From the NCBI GenBank assembly GCA_964560355.1, contig CAZLLI010000001.1, positions 1 through 64,000 of the forward strand: 64,000 nt of DNA, written 5' to 3'. The DNA comes from JAKEHA01 sp964560355 (GTDB lineage Bacteria > Krumholzibacteriota > Krumholzibacteriia > WVZY01 > JAKEHA01). The translations under genes and the position numbers were made by a program. This document shows positions 1-9,656 of the stretch, in pieces (positions within the stretch are counted from its first letter, which is position 1; each line of letters starts with the position of its first letter). The notes under the pieces are model-generated. The model did no database searches. It was not told the origin of the DNA and saw only the letters and a list, made by a program, of their open reading frames with translations.

Positions 1-392
1 ATCCATCCGATGTAGCCGTCGTCGAGGCGCGCGAGAATCCACTCGCCGTCGACCTTGAGCGGCTCCACCGCGTCGCCCATCACCGCCTGCGAGACCAATT
101 CGGAAGGATGCGACGGCGCGCGACGCACGTCGGCGACGCTGCTCGCGACGATCATCGCGGGGGGGACGCCGGGCGCGGGCATGCGCGTCGCGCGAAAGCG
201 ACGCTCGTCTTCGCCCTTGAGGTGCAAGCGCGCGACCACGTCGTGCACGACGGACGCGTCGCTGCACTCGAGCTCGACTGTCCAACCGTCGGGCGGTAGC
301 GACGCCACGCGCGCGTAGCACGTGCGTCCGTCGAGCCCGCGTTCTTCGAGCACCGCCGCGAGCGCGTCGTTGACTGCTTGGATCATACTCAT
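1..392 (-). CDS. SH3-domain protein, probable NlpC/P60 endopeptidase (N-terminal part, cut by window edge)
   Basis: Starts at ATG 392 and runs off the left edge, so about 130 residues are visible. After a ~78-residue N-terminal region, residues 81-130 (ASSVADVRRAPSH ... ILARLDDGYIGWI) look like the bacterial SH3 domain that precedes the C40 catalytic domain in YkfC-type gamma-D-glutamyl-diamino acid peptidases. Those enzymes cut murein peptides during cell-wall recycling. The catalytic Cys and His would lie outside the window, so the enzyme class is inferred. The start overlaps the stop of the upstream permease by 4 bases (ATGA), so the two are translationally coupled. Sitting at the end of a peptide-uptake operon supports a role in hydrolysing imported peptides. 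It could also be a non-catalytic SH3 protein. Confidence 0.7.
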   Translation of the reverse strand, partial: MSMIQAVNDALAAVLEERGLDGRTCYARVASLPPDGWTVELECSDASVVHDVVARLHLKGEDERRFRATRMPAPGVPPAMIVASSVADVRRAPSHPSELVSQAVMGDAVEPLKVDGEWILARLDDGYIGW

Positions 393-1219
393 CGTCGTTG
401 CGCGCGACCGAGCTTGGGGTCGAACAGGTCGCGCAGCGCATCCCCCACCAAATTGAAGCCGAGCACCGCCATCGTCACCACCAGGCCGGGCGCCAGCGAG
501 AGCCACGGCGCCACCCGAAGATAATCAAGCCCGCCGCTGATCATCGAGCCCCAGCTCGGGCGCGGCGGTTGCGCGCCCAACCCGAGAAAGCTGAGCGACG
601 ACTCCGCCATGATCGACGCCCCCAACCCCATCGAGAAGATCACCCAGATCGGTGTCAACACGTTGGGAAACACGTGCCGCAGGATGACGCGCGCGTTGGG
701 CGCACCCAGCGACCGGATCGCGGTCACGAATTCGCGCTCCTTGAGCGACAGTACCTGCGCACGCACGAGGCGTGCCACGCCCGCCCATCCCACCACACCC
801 AGGGCGAGAAACAGCGCCGCCTTGCTCGGACCCACCGCCGCCATCACCGCGATGAGGAGAAGCAGGCCCGGGTAGGCCAGGGTGACGTCGGCGCAGCGCA
901 TCACCAGCACGTCGACGCGCCCGCCGTAATAACCCGCGAGCAGCCCGAGGCACGTGCCCAGGAGCAGCGCCAGCAGTCGCGACACCACGCCCACTTCCAG
1001 CGAGAAGCGCGCACCGTACATAACGCGGCTCAAGATGTCGCGCCCGAAGGCGTCGGTGCCGAAGACGTGCGACGCGCTCGGCGGCGTGAGCGCGTGGTCC
1101 ATGTCGATCGCGACGGGGTCGTGCGGCGCGAGCCAGGGCGCGAGGAGCGCCGCCGTCACGACGACCGCCACCAGTGCCGCGCCCACCACCCCGCCCTTGT
1201 GCGCGAGAAAGCGCGTCAT
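389..1219 (-). CDS. Peptide ABC transporter permease, DppC/OppC type
   Basis: A 276-residue inner-membrane permease for di/oligopeptide import. Residues 1-30 carry the first membrane helix (GGVVGAALVAVVV). The family motif FGTDAFGRDILSRV follows at about residue 53. The BPD_transp_1 region includes the EAA loop (EFVTAIRSLGAPNARVI) that contacts the ATPase, and the conserved SLSFLGLG segment. Length is normal for DppC. The start at ATG 1219 overlaps the stop of the DppB-like gene (ATGA); a longer reading to 2122 would overrun that gene and is low-complexity, so it was rejected. The partner ATPases are not in this operon; the nearest DppD/DppF-type pair is at 19047-21105. Confidence 0.93.
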   Translation of the reverse strand: MTRFLAHKGGVVGAALVAVVVTAALLAPWLAPHDPVAIDMDHALTPPSASHVFGTDAFGRDILSRVMYGARFSLEVGVVSRLLALLLGTCLGLLAGYYGGRVDVLVMRCADVTLAYPGLLLLIAVMAAVGPSKAALFLALGVVGWAGVARLVRAQVLSLKEREFVTAIRSLGAPNARVILRHVFPNVLTPIWVIFSMGLGASIMAESSLSFLGLGAQPPRPSWGSMISGGLDYLRVAPWLSLAPGLVVTMAVLGFNLVGDALRDLFDPKLGRAQRR

Positions 1220-2151
1220 GTGCGCGCTCCCAATTTCACGCGCGGGTCGACGCGCGCGTACAAGAGATCGACCAGCAGGTTCACGGTCATGAAGAGGACG
1301 GCCATGAACAGTACGGCGCCCTGGATGGCGGGAAGGTCGCGCTTCAAGATGGCGTCGAGGGTGAAGCGGCCGAGACCCGGCCACGCGAAGATGGATTCGG
1401 TCAGCACCGCGCCGCTCAAATAGCTCCCGAAGTCGACGCCCACCACCGTGATGATGGGCAAGAGCGCGTTGCGCAGCGCGTGGCGGATGAGCACGCGGCT
1501 CTCCCCCGCCCCTTTCGCGCGCGCCGCCTTCACGTAGGTCTCGTGGATCTCGTCGAGCACGCTCGAGCGCGTGATGCGCGCGATATACGCGGTCGACGCC
1601 ATCGCGAGCGTCATCGCCGGCAGCACCACGTAGAGCGGGTTGCCGTTGCCGAAGCCGGACGCGGGGAAAATACCGAGGCGCATCGAGAACACGTAGATCA
1701 GGAGCACGCCGAGCCAGAATACGGGGATCGAGACCCCCACCACCGCGCCTCCCACTAGCAGGTAGTCGAGCGCGGACCCGCGGCGCCACGCCGCCAGCAC
1801 GCCGATGGTGACGCCGCACGCGATCGCGATCGCCATCGCCGCCGCGGCCAGGCGCAGCGTGTTGGGAAAGCGCTCGCGAATCGAATCCCACACCGGGACG
1901 CCGGTGACGTACGACGTCCCCAGGTCGAAGCGCGCCAGGTCGCCGAGATAGCGCGCGTAGCGCTCGTAGAGCGGGCGGTCGAGGTGCATCTCGGCGCGCA
2001 GGCGCGCGAGCGTGTCGGCGTCGTAGCGCTCGCCCACCATGCTGAGGACGGGGTCGCCGGGGAGCACGTGCAGCAATAAGAAGGTCACGGTCGCGACCCC
2101 GAGCAGGATCGGCACGAACCACAGGAGGCGTCGGAATGCGTACGCGAGCAT
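1216..2151 (-). CDS. Peptide ABC transporter permease, DppB/OppB type
   Basis: A 311-residue inner-membrane permease, the DppB-type partner of the DppC-like gene downstream. It opens with a helix (FRRLLWFVPILLGVATVTF) followed by the family signature LPGDPV, and carries the EAA loop (TYVKAARAKGAGESRVL) and the conserved AVLTESIFAWPGLG segment. ATG 2151 was chosen because the family begins with this short cytoplasmic stretch before the first helix; the in-frame extension to 2190 adds an Arg/Ala-rich tail with no support. The stop overlaps the next start by 4 bases. Expected partners are the binding lipoprotein encoded 52 bases upstream and an ATPase pair encoded elsewhere. Confidence 0.93.
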   Translation of the reverse strand: MLAYAFRRLLWFVPILLGVATVTFLLLHVLPGDPVLSMVGERYDADTLARLRAEMHLDRPLYERYARYLGDLARFDLGTSYVTGVPVWDSIRERFPNTLRLAAAAMAIAIACGVTIGVLAAWRRGSALDYLLVGGAVVGVSIPVFWLGVLLIYVFSMRLGIFPASGFGNGNPLYVVLPAMTLAMASTAYIARITRSSVLDEIHETYVKAARAKGAGESRVLIRHALRNALLPIITVVGVDFGSYLSGAVLTESIFAWPGLGRFTLDAILKRDLPAIQGAVLFMAVLFMTVNLLVDLLYARVDPRVKLGART

Positions 2152-2203
2152 GGCGGCGCCAGCATACGCCCGCGCCCGCGCGCGCTGCAATCGCAGCGTT
2201 TGG

Positions 2204-3751
2204 CTAGTGCGCGACGCGCACGCCGGAAAAATCGTTGCCGAGGTAGAGGCTCGGGAGCCGGTAACCGCTCACGCGTTCGGCCACGATGTGGTGCGTGGTC
2301 GGAAAATAGAGGTAGACCCACGGCGCCTGCGCGTACACCAGGCTGTCGACGCGCGCGTACGCATCCGCGCGCGCGGCGTCGTCGAGCACGCGGCTCGCGC
2401 TCACGATGAGCGAGTCGACGCGCGGGTCGGAGAAGAATGAGCGGTTGCCGCCGCCGCCGCGATTCGCGGAGTGGAACAGCGGGAACAGGAAGTTTTCCGC
2501 GTCGGGATAGTCGGCGATCCAATCCAACAGGAACGCGTCGACCTTGCCCGCGCTCACCGCCTGCTTGTACGCGCTCCACTCGCGCCGCACCAATTTCGCG
2601 TCGACGCCGACCGCGCTCCAGTAGCCCTGCACGGCTTCGGCGACGCGACCGCCCTCGGCGCTCTCGCGCAACCACAGCTCGAGCGACAGGTGCTCGGCGC
2701 CGGCTTCGCGCAGGAGCTCTCGCGCGAGCGCGGGGTCGTACTCGTATCCGGGGCGCTCGCGGTACCCCGCGATGCCGGGCGGGATCGACCCGTGCGCGGG
2801 GATCGCCTCCCCCGCCTGCAACACGCGCGAGAGCTGCGGCACGTTGACGGCGTGGTTGAGCGCGCGGCGCACGCGCAGGTCGGAGAAGCGCGGGTTGTTG
2901 AGCCCGATGTAGAACACGCGCAGCTCGGGGCGCTTGAGCAGGCGCGGCGCGCGCGCGGGGTCGTGCAAGAAGCGCGGCACCTCGGCGTCCGGGATCTCGA
3001 GCACGTCGAGCGTGCCCGACTCGAATTCGGCGATGCGCGTGAACGGCTCCGGGATGACGCGGTAGCGCACGCCGGCGAGGTCGCGCGCGCGCCGCGCGTG
3101 GTGCGGGTTCGGCGTCAGCGTGACGCGGTCGCCGCGCACCCACTCCGAGAGCACCCACGGCCCCGCGCCCACCGGCACGTCGCCGGTGGGGGGACTTTCG
3201 GTGTCGACGATGCGCGCCGCCGGCAGCGCGAGCATGGAGAGAAACGGCGCGAAGGGATCGTCGAGCGTCACCACCACGGTGGAGTCGTCGGGGGTTTCGA
3301 CCCCCGCCAGCGACGGCGCGCCGCCGTCACGAAACGCGGCCGCGCCGCGGATGCGGTCGAGCACCCACGCGCGCGGGGACGCCGTGGCGGGCGCGAGCAC
3401 GCGCTCGAAGCTCGCGCGCACGTCGGCGGCGTGCACGGGCCTTCCGGTGGAGAAACGCGCGCGCGCGTCGAGGTGGAAGACGTAGCGGCGTCCGTCGCTC
3501 GTCTCCCACGCGCGCGCGACGCCGGGCACGAGCGCGCCGTCGGGCGCGAGTCCCACCAGCCCGTCGAACACCAGCGCGCAAATCTCGCCTTCGGCGGCGT
3601 CGACCGCGAAGGCGGGGTCGAGGCGGTTGGGCGCGGTCTCGAGCGCGAGCTCGAGCATCGGGGACGACGCGCGCTCGCGCCCGCACCCCGCCGCGAGCGC
3701 GCACGCCGCGGAAAGCGCGAAGGCGACCACGCGCACGCGCGCGCGCGTCAC
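2204..3751 (-). CDS. Peptide-binding lipoprotein (SBP family 5)
   Basis: A 515-residue periplasmic solute-binding protein of the DppA/OppA family (SBP_bac_5). It starts at GTG 3751, which overlaps the stop of the upstream GWxTD gene (GTGA). The signal peptide ends in a lipobox LAAGC with Cys23, so it should be membrane-anchored. Family landmarks include the segment after the signal peptide (LDPAFAVDAAEGEI), YVFHLDARARFSTGRPVHAADV, VGAGPWVLSEW, FYIGLNNPRFSDLRVRRALN and DWIADYPDAENF. It should capture peptides for the two permeases directly downstream. Length matches the family. Substrate is not visible; the neighbouring SH3/NlpC-P60-type gene suggests murein peptides. Confidence 0.93.
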   Translation of the reverse strand: MTRARVRVVAFALSAACALAAGCGRERASSPMLELALETAPNRLDPAFAVDAAEGEICALVFDGLVGLAPDGALVPGVARAWETSDGRRYVFHLDARARFSTGRPVHAADVRASFERVLAPATASPRAWVLDRIRGAAAFRDGGAPSLAGVETPDDSTVVVTLDDPFAPFLSMLALPAARIVDTESPPTGDVPVGAGPWVLSEWVRGDRVTLTPNPHHARRARDLAGVRYRVIPEPFTRIAEFESGTLDVLEIPDAEVPRFLHDPARAPRLLKRPELRVFYIGLNNPRFSDLRVRRALNHAVNVPQLSRVLQAGEAIPAHGSIPPGIAGYRERPGYEYDPALARELLREAGAEHLSLELWLRESAEGGRVAEAVQGYWSAVGVDAKLVRREWSAYKQAVSAGKVDAFLLDWIADYPDAENFLFPLFHSANRGGGGNRSFFSDPRVDSLIVSASRVLDDAARADAYARVDSLVYAQAPWVYLYFPTTHHIVAERVSGYRLPSLYLGNDFSGVRVAH

Positions 3752-5019
3752 AAATCGCCTTCCACCAGCTTGAAGTCGCCCACGCCGAACATGTCGAAGA
3801 ACACGAAGGTGCGATTGACCGTGTAGTAGCGCCAAATCTCGTACGAGCCCTGCCCGCGCTGGTCCATCGCGGTGTCGATTTGCTCGGGTGCGCCGTAGCG
3901 AATGTAGACGCGCCCGCGATCCGAGCGCCAACCGGGACCGAACTGCGAGAACTCGCGCATGACGTATTGCACGCGCGACAGGTACTGCAGCAGGGCCTCG
4001 TTGTCGACCGTGCTGGGGTCGGGGTCGCGCGCGGCCCAGAACTTGTTCCACGCCGCGGTGCGCGCTTCCAGCGGCGCGTTGCGCAGCGGCTTGAGCTCCT
4101 CGTCGGTAGCGATGAGGCTCAGCATCTCGATGGTGTCGTCGAAGTCGACGCCCAGCATCGCGCGGGTGACGTCGATGCGCACGTCGGCGCTGGCGGTGGC
4201 GTCGCGCGCCGGGTCGAGCGTGTGCGCGCGCAGGTTCACGCGGTACAAGCCCGGCGACCAATCATCGACGTTGAAGGTGAGCAGGAAGTCGTCGTCGCGG
4301 CCGGCGAGGTTCAGGCGCCGCTTGCCGTACACCACCTGGTGGTCGTTGGCGTCGATCACTTCATAGAAGACGTCGCACATGGTGGAGCGCTCCTCGTTGC
4401 CCTCGACGAACAGCGCGAACCGCACCGCGGGCTGGCGGTCGAAGCCGGAAACGGACGCGTCGGGCGGGGTGTCGGCCTTGAGCGTGGGCGCGACCTCGTG
4501 CCAGGGCGCGAACGTCTTCGGGAACGGCGTCGGCACTGTGATCACGGCCGGCGTTCCGAAGGCGAGTCCGGAGGCGAGAAAGTCGGGGACGCGCAACGAG
4601 GTCGAGCGCCGCATCCCGATGCCGGTATTCCGGATGGTGAGGAGCGCGTCGATGACGTAGTCCCCCGGCGGGAGCTTGATCTCGCGCCACGCGCGCGATT
4701 TCATGTCGCGGCGCTTGGTTTCTTCGTACGTCTTTACGGTGGCGAAGCCGTGCAGCACGTAGGTGGTGGGCGGCGTGTTCTCCTTCCCCGCCGCGCGCAG
4801 CGAGATGTTGGCGTCGAAGCGCGCGTCGTAGTAACCCTCCTTCTTCAGGAACACGAGCGTGCGGAACGGCACCTCGACGGTGATGCGCGTCATGGGCGTG
4901 CGGGTGGAGTCGAGGTATGCGTTGGCGAACAAGCCGAAGGGTTGCGCGTGCGCGCGCGCCGCGGAGAGCGCGAGCGCCGCGGAGAGCGAGATGGCGATCC
5001 ATGCGTGTTTCGGCTTCAT
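3748..5019 (-). CDS. GWxTD domain-containing secreted protein (first of two)
   Basis: A 423-residue exported protein with a signal peptide ending in ARAHAQ (about residue 26). The body is beta-rich with no catalytic motif. The C-terminal third carries a good GWxTD-type signature: GPGWRSDRGRVYIRYG, followed by GSYEIWRYY. The domain is known by sequence only, mostly in Acidobacteria, Gemmatimonadota and FCB bacteria; its function is unknown. It sits between a MacB-type efflux operon (66 bases upstream) and a peptide-binding lipoprotein whose GTG start overlaps its stop. I see no clear ribosome binding site before ATG 5019. The second GWxTD gene is at 12978-14540, also inside an envelope-transport operon. 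Confidence 0.88.
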   Translation of the reverse strand: MKPKHAWIAISLSAALALSAARAHAQPFGLFANAYLDSTRTPMTRITVEVPFRTLVFLKKEGYYDARFDANISLRAAGKENTPPTTYVLHGFATVKTYEETKRRDMKSRAWREIKLPPGDYVIDALLTIRNTGIGMRRSTSLRVPDFLASGLAFGTPAVITVPTPFPKTFAPWHEVAPTLKADTPPDASVSGFDRQPAVRFALFVEGNEERSTMCDVFYEVIDANDHQVVYGKRRLNLAGRDDDFLLTFNVDDWSPGLYRVNLRAHTLDPARDATASADVRIDVTRAMLGVDFDDTIEMLSLIATDEELKPLRNAPLEARTAAWNKFWAARDPDPSTVDNEALLQYLSRVQYVMREFSQFGPGWRSDRGRVYIRYGAPEQIDTAMDQRGQGSYEIWRYYTVNRTFVFFDMFGVGDFKLVEGDL

Positions 5020-5085
5020 TTGGTTTGGGGGGCGGCGACGAAGGGAAGTTAGGCCACGCCCCTGCGGCGGGGCAAGGGGAACGTG

Positions 5086-6333
5086 CTACTCGTGGCGCAG
5101 CGCCGTGACCGGGTCCATGTCGCTCGCGCGGCGCGCGGGGTAGAGCCCGAACCCGATGCCCACCAGGACCGAAAACACCAGGGCCACGATGGTCCACGCG
5201 AGCGAGAACACGAACGGGAAGTGGATCAGCTTCGACACCCCGTACGCGAGCACCGTGCCCGCGGCCACGCCGATGATGCCGCCGACGCCCGTCAGCGTTC
5301 CGGCTTCGATCAGGAACTGGCGCAAGATGTCGCCGCGCGCGGCGCCGATGGCGCGGCGCACGCCGATTTCGCGCGTGCGCTCGGTGACCGAGACCAGCAT
5401 GATGTTCATGACGCCGATGCCCCCCACCAAGAGGCCGATCGACGCGATGATGGTCAGCACGATTCCGATGGGGACCGTGATCTTCTTGACCAAGTCGAGG
5501 AACGACTCGCTGGTGCCCACCGCGAAGTCGTCGGCCTTCCCGGGTCGAAGGCCGTGCTGCACGCGCATCGCGCGCTTCACTTCTTGGGCGCCCTTCTCCA
5601 GGTCGGCGTCGTCGTGCACGGTGGCACCGAGCGTCACCACGTCGTTTTCCGTGTGGAAGTCCTTGGCGAAGGTGGTGTGCGGCACGCACACGAAATTGTC
5701 CGACCACGCCCCGAAGATCGAGTGGCGCGGCGCGATGGTCCCGATCACCTGGTAGCGCGCGCCTCGGATCACCACGTAGCGCCCGATCGGATTCGTCTCC
5801 TTGAACAGGTCCTTGGCCGGGCCCGCCGCCAGCACCACCACGCGCGCGCGGAAGCGTTCCTCGCTCTCGCTGTAGAAGCGCCCGCGGTCGACGGTGAGCG
5901 AGAACAACTCCGGCAGGCGGTAGGTCGAGCCTAGGATGCTGGTGGGCGGCGTTTTTTCGCCCTCGTAGCGCACCACGAATTCGCCCTGCGACTCCACCAT
6001 GAACACCGACGCGTCGACGCTCGGGCAATTGCGCGCGATGGCGGCGGCGTCCTCGCGCGTCAGCTTGGGGCGCCGCTCCAAGTTCTCCTCGTTGTCGCCC
6101 GACACCGCGAAGTCGAAACGCTGCACGTAGATGTAGGGGCGGTTGGCGGACGCCATGTCGGCGTAGATCTTCCGGCTCAAGCCCGAGAGCACCGTCACCA
6201 TCATGAGCACGGTCGCGATGCCGATAGCGACACCGACAATGAGGAGCGCCGACCGCATGCGGTGCGAGCGCATGACCTCGATCGCTTGCGCGACGTTCTC
6301 GTCCCAGAGGTTGTTACCGGTCGGCGTCTGCAT
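5086..6333 (-). CDS. MacB-like ABC transporter permease (second of a tandem pair)
   Basis: A 415-residue permease of the MacB/FtsX family. A first helix (MRSALLIVGVAIGIATVLMMV) is followed by a periplasmic MacB_PCD domain (about residues 50-270) and three C-terminal helices of the FtsX domain. The conserved loop VSVTERTREIGVRRAIGA joins helices 2 and 3, and the protein ends DMDPVTALRHE, the usual family tail. There is no ATPase domain; the separate ATPase is encoded at 8869-9573. The start is 1 base after the stop of the other permease, with GGAG just upstream. These pumps drive substrates from the periplasm or membrane through an adaptor and a TolC channel. Confidence 0.94.
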   Translation of the reverse strand: MQTPTGNNLWDENVAQAIEVMRSHRMRSALLIVGVAIGIATVLMMVTVLSGLSRKIYADMASANRPYIYVQRFDFAVSGDNEENLERRPKLTREDAAAIARNCPSVDASVFMVESQGEFVVRYEGEKTPPTSILGSTYRLPELFSLTVDRGRFYSESEERFRARVVVLAAGPAKDLFKETNPIGRYVVIRGARYQVIGTIAPRHSIFGAWSDNFVCVPHTTFAKDFHTENDVVTLGATVHDDADLEKGAQEVKRAMRVQHGLRPGKADDFAVGTSESFLDLVKKITVPIGIVLTIIASIGLLVGGIGVMNIMLVSVTERTREIGVRRAIGAARGDILRQFLIEAGTLTGVGGIIGVAAGTVLAYGVSKLIHFPFVFSLAWTIVALVFSVLVGIGFGLYPARRASDMDPVTALRHE

Positions 6334-6334
6334 G

Positions 6335-7579
6335 CTACTCCGACCGCAATGCTTCGACCGGGTCGAGGCGCGCGGCGCGCAGCGCGGGGTAGGTGCCGAA
6401 CACGAGCCCCAGCGCGATCGTCACCGCGAACGCGATCCCGACCAGGGCCGCGTTCACCACGTACGGAAGCACCGACACCGCCGACACCAGCGCCGCGATC
6501 GCGAAGCCGATCGACATGCCGACCACGCCGCCGAACACCGACAGCGTCGCCGACTCCACCAGGAATTGCCACATGATGGCCGCCTGCGGCGCGCCCACCG
6601 CCTTGCGCAGGCCGACTTCGCGCGTCCGCTCGGTGACCGAGACCACCATGGTGTTCATGAGCACGATGCCGCCCACCAGCATGGAGACGCCGACCAACGC
6701 GACCAGCGCCGTCATGATGCCGCGGCTGACCGACTTCCACAGTGTGATGAGCTGCTCGCTCGACGCCACCGCGAAGTCGTTTTCGTCGCCGGGGTGGAGC
6801 CCGTGCCGCACGCGCATCGCCACCATCGCTTCTTCCATGGCGTCGTCCATGTGACGGATGTCGGCGGCGGCGATCTGAATGTCGACCGATTGGTTGGGGC
6901 CGAACACCTTGCGGTACGCACCCAGCGGAATGATGACGAAGCGGTCGCGGCTCTGCCCCAGCACCTTGCCGCGCTTCGCCGCCACCCCCACCACGCGGAA
7001 GTGGCGGTTGCCGATGCGCACCGTGCTCCCCAGCGCCTCGTGCGGCGCGAGCAGGCCTTCGTACACGTCCCACCCCAGCAGCGCGACCTGCGCGTTCTCG
7101 CGGTCGTCGACCTCGGTGAGGTGGCGGCCGGTCGCGACCGGGATGTCGCCCACGTAGGGATAGTAGGCGTCGCACCCGGTGACCGTCACGTTGACGCTCT
7201 TCCCCAGCGACGACACGGTGACGTTCCCGGTCTCGGCGCGTGCGCTCACGTACGACGACCACTGTAACGATTCGCGCAGCGACGCCGCGTCCTCGCGCGT
7301 GATCCTGGGGTTGTGCATGAGCTTGTCGATGAACTTCTCGAAGTCTTCGATGGCCTCGAAAAAGTTGACGCGCTGGACGGTGAAGACGTTGCTGCCTTCG
7401 GAGGCGACTTCGTTGCGCATGTATAGGTCGATCCCGCCCAACAGCGAGACCACCGCGATCACCGACATGATGCCGACGATATTGCCGAGGAGGGTGAGGA
7501 AGGTGCGCAGCTTGTTGGCGAGGAGCGCGTGGTACGCGATGCGTACGCCTTCGAAGAGGACGCGGACCGACGGGCGCAC
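6335..7579 (-). CDS. MacB-like ABC transporter permease (first of a tandem pair)
   Basis: A 414-residue MacB/FtsX-type permease: helix near residue 25 (LRTFLTLLGNIVGIMSVIAV), periplasmic MacB_PCD domain, three C-terminal helices, the conserved VSVTERTREVGLRKAVGA loop, and the tail RLDPVEALRSE. It resembles but is clearly distinct from the permease encoded next to it, so the pair may form a heterodimer. GTG 7579 is the start, supported by GGAGGT 7 bases upstream inside the end of the adaptor gene. Gaps to its neighbours are 4 and 1 bases, so it is part of the TolC-ATPase-adaptor-permease operon. Confidence 0.94.
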   Translation of the reverse strand: MRPSVRVLFEGVRIAYHALLANKLRTFLTLLGNIVGIMSVIAVVSLLGGIDLYMRNEVASEGSNVFTVQRVNFFEAIEDFEKFIDKLMHNPRITREDAASLRESLQWSSYVSARAETGNVTVSSLGKSVNVTVTGCDAYYPYVGDIPVATGRHLTEVDDRENAQVALLGWDVYEGLLAPHEALGSTVRIGNRHFRVVGVAAKRGKVLGQSRDRFVIIPLGAYRKVFGPNQSVDIQIAAADIRHMDDAMEEAMVAMRVRHGLHPGDENDFAVASSEQLITLWKSVSRGIMTALVALVGVSMLVGGIVLMNTMVVSVTERTREVGLRKAVGAPQAAIMWQFLVESATLSVFGGVVGMSIGFAIAALVSAVSVLPYVVNAALVGIAFAVTIALGLVFGTYPALRAARLDPVEALRSE

Positions 7580-7583
7580 GCTG

Positions 7584-8867
7584 CTACCTCCGCTTGCGCT
7601 TCTCTTTCTTGATCTTCACCGCTTCGCCGTCGCGCAAGTCGCCGATGGTCTTGAAGGGACCCGACACGACCTGGTCGCCCTCGGCGAGTCCCGAGAGCAC
7701 GACGAAGTGGCTCTGCCCCGCGATGCCGACGCGAATGGACCGGAAATGCGCGGAGCCCTTCTCCACCACGAACACGCCTTCGATCTCGCGCGGCTTGCCG
7801 TCGGCCGCGGTGGTGTCGGCGGCGGCGCTGTCGGCGGGGGCCTCTTTCTTCTCGCGCTTGCCGCGCCGGCGTTCCTCCGCGAGGCGCTCGGGGTCGCGCA
7901 CGGTCAGGCACTGGATGGGAACCGCGAGCGCGTGCTTCTCCTCCGCCACTTCGATGTCGACGGAGGCCGACAACCCCGGCCGAATGTCGGGGATCGAATC
8001 CTGGATCGCGACCACCACCTTGAAATCGACCGATTCCTGCCCCAGCCCCACCTGCGCGCGCAGCGCGCTGTTGCCGACCTCGGTCACGACGCCGCGGTAG
8101 GTGGTGTCGGGCTGCGCGTCGAGGCGCACGGTGGCCTTCTGGCCGGGACGCACGCGCACCACTTCGGTTTCGTCGACGCGCACCTCCGCCTCCATCTCCG
8201 ACAGGTCGGCGATCGTGAGCAGCACGGTGCCGGGATTGTTGATGGTGCCCATGATCGCGCTCTCGCCTTCTTCCACGTTGAGCGCCGTGATGACGCCCGA
8301 CATCTCGGCTTCGATGCGCACTTGCCGCAAGTCGTGCTGCGCCTTCTTGAGGTTGGCCTGCGCCTGCAGGTTCATCTCCTGCGCCGACCTCACGCGCGCC
8401 TGCGCCATGTCGAGCGCCGCCTTGGCGTCTTTGAGCTCGGTGTCGGAGGTAAAGCCCTTCTCGCCCAGCTGTACTGCGCGATCGTAGTCGTACTGCGCCT
8501 TCTGCAGCGCTGCTTGCTCGAGTTGGAGCGACGCCTGCGCGCCGCGCACCGCGGCGGCCAGTTGCTCCACCGCCGACTCGTACGGCGCCGCGTCGATCTC
8601 GAGCAAGAAGTCGCCCTTCTTCACGCGCTGTCCCTCGGTTACCTCCAGCTTGGTCACCTTGCCGATGGTGGTGGCGCTCACGTCGACCTTGCGCTTGGGC
8701 TGGATCTCGCCCGATGCCGTCACGACCTTGGCGACGTCGCGCCGCACCACCTTCGCGACTTCGACCTCGGTGCGCTTGCCGCGCTTGACGGTCAGATTGA
8801 TGCCGACCAGAGCCACCACCACGACGCCGAGCACCGCCGCGAGGATCACCTTGCGTTTCTTGGTCAC
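7584..8867 (-). CDS. Efflux periplasmic adaptor (HlyD/MacA family)
   Basis: A 427-residue membrane-fusion protein. One N-terminal helix (residues 8-24, VILAAVLGVVVVALVGI) anchors it. The N-terminal lipoyl half follows (GEIQPKRKVDVSATTIG), then a long alpha-hairpin rich in Ala/Gln (about 100-175), the second lipoyl half, a beta-barrel domain, and a Lys/Arg/Glu-rich C-terminal insert (about 315-350). It should bridge the MacB-like permeases and the TolC channel encoded in the same operon. The start is GTG 8867, 1 base after the ATPase stop, with AAGGGAG as ribosome binding site. Confidence 0.93.
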   Translation of the reverse strand: MTKKRKVILAAVLGVVVVALVGINLTVKRGKRTEVEVAKVVRRDVAKVVTASGEIQPKRKVDVSATTIGKVTKLEVTEGQRVKKGDFLLEIDAAPYESAVEQLAAAVRGAQASLQLEQAALQKAQYDYDRAVQLGEKGFTSDTELKDAKAALDMAQARVRSAQEMNLQAQANLKKAQHDLRQVRIEAEMSGVITALNVEEGESAIMGTINNPGTVLLTIADLSEMEAEVRVDETEVVRVRPGQKATVRLDAQPDTTYRGVVTEVGNSALRAQVGLGQESVDFKVVVAIQDSIPDIRPGLSASVDIEVAEEKHALAVPIQCLTVRDPERLAEERRRGKREKKEAPADSAAADTTAADGKPREIEGVFVVEKGSAHFRSIRVGIAGQSHFVVLSGLAEGDQVVSGPFKTIGDLRDGEAVKIKKEKRKRR

Positions 8868-8868
8868 G

Positions 8869-9573
<705 letters not shown>

Positions 9574-9589
9574 GGAAGCGCCAGCATAG

Positions 9590-9627
9590 CACGCGGGCGG
9601 GACGCCGCAAAGCGCCCCGCCCGCGTG
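9590..9627 (-). other. Long intercistronic hairpin between TolC-like and ATPase genes
   Basis: Bases 9590-9601 and 9616-9627 form a perfect 12-bp GC-rich inverted repeat around a 14-base loop, in the 83-base gap of an otherwise tightly packed operon. No T-run follows on the minus strand, so it is not a standard intrinsic terminator. It could protect or process mRNA, or tune expression of the pump relative to the channel. Confidence 0.5.
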
Positions 9628-9656
9628 GGTGGAATCGGTGTGCGTGTCGAAGCGGT

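Noticed and set aside
1220..2122. Extended N-terminus for the DppC-like gene
   Set aside because: It would overlap the DppB-like gene in another frame and is Arg-rich low complexity; the ATGA overlap at 1216-1219 gives the true start.
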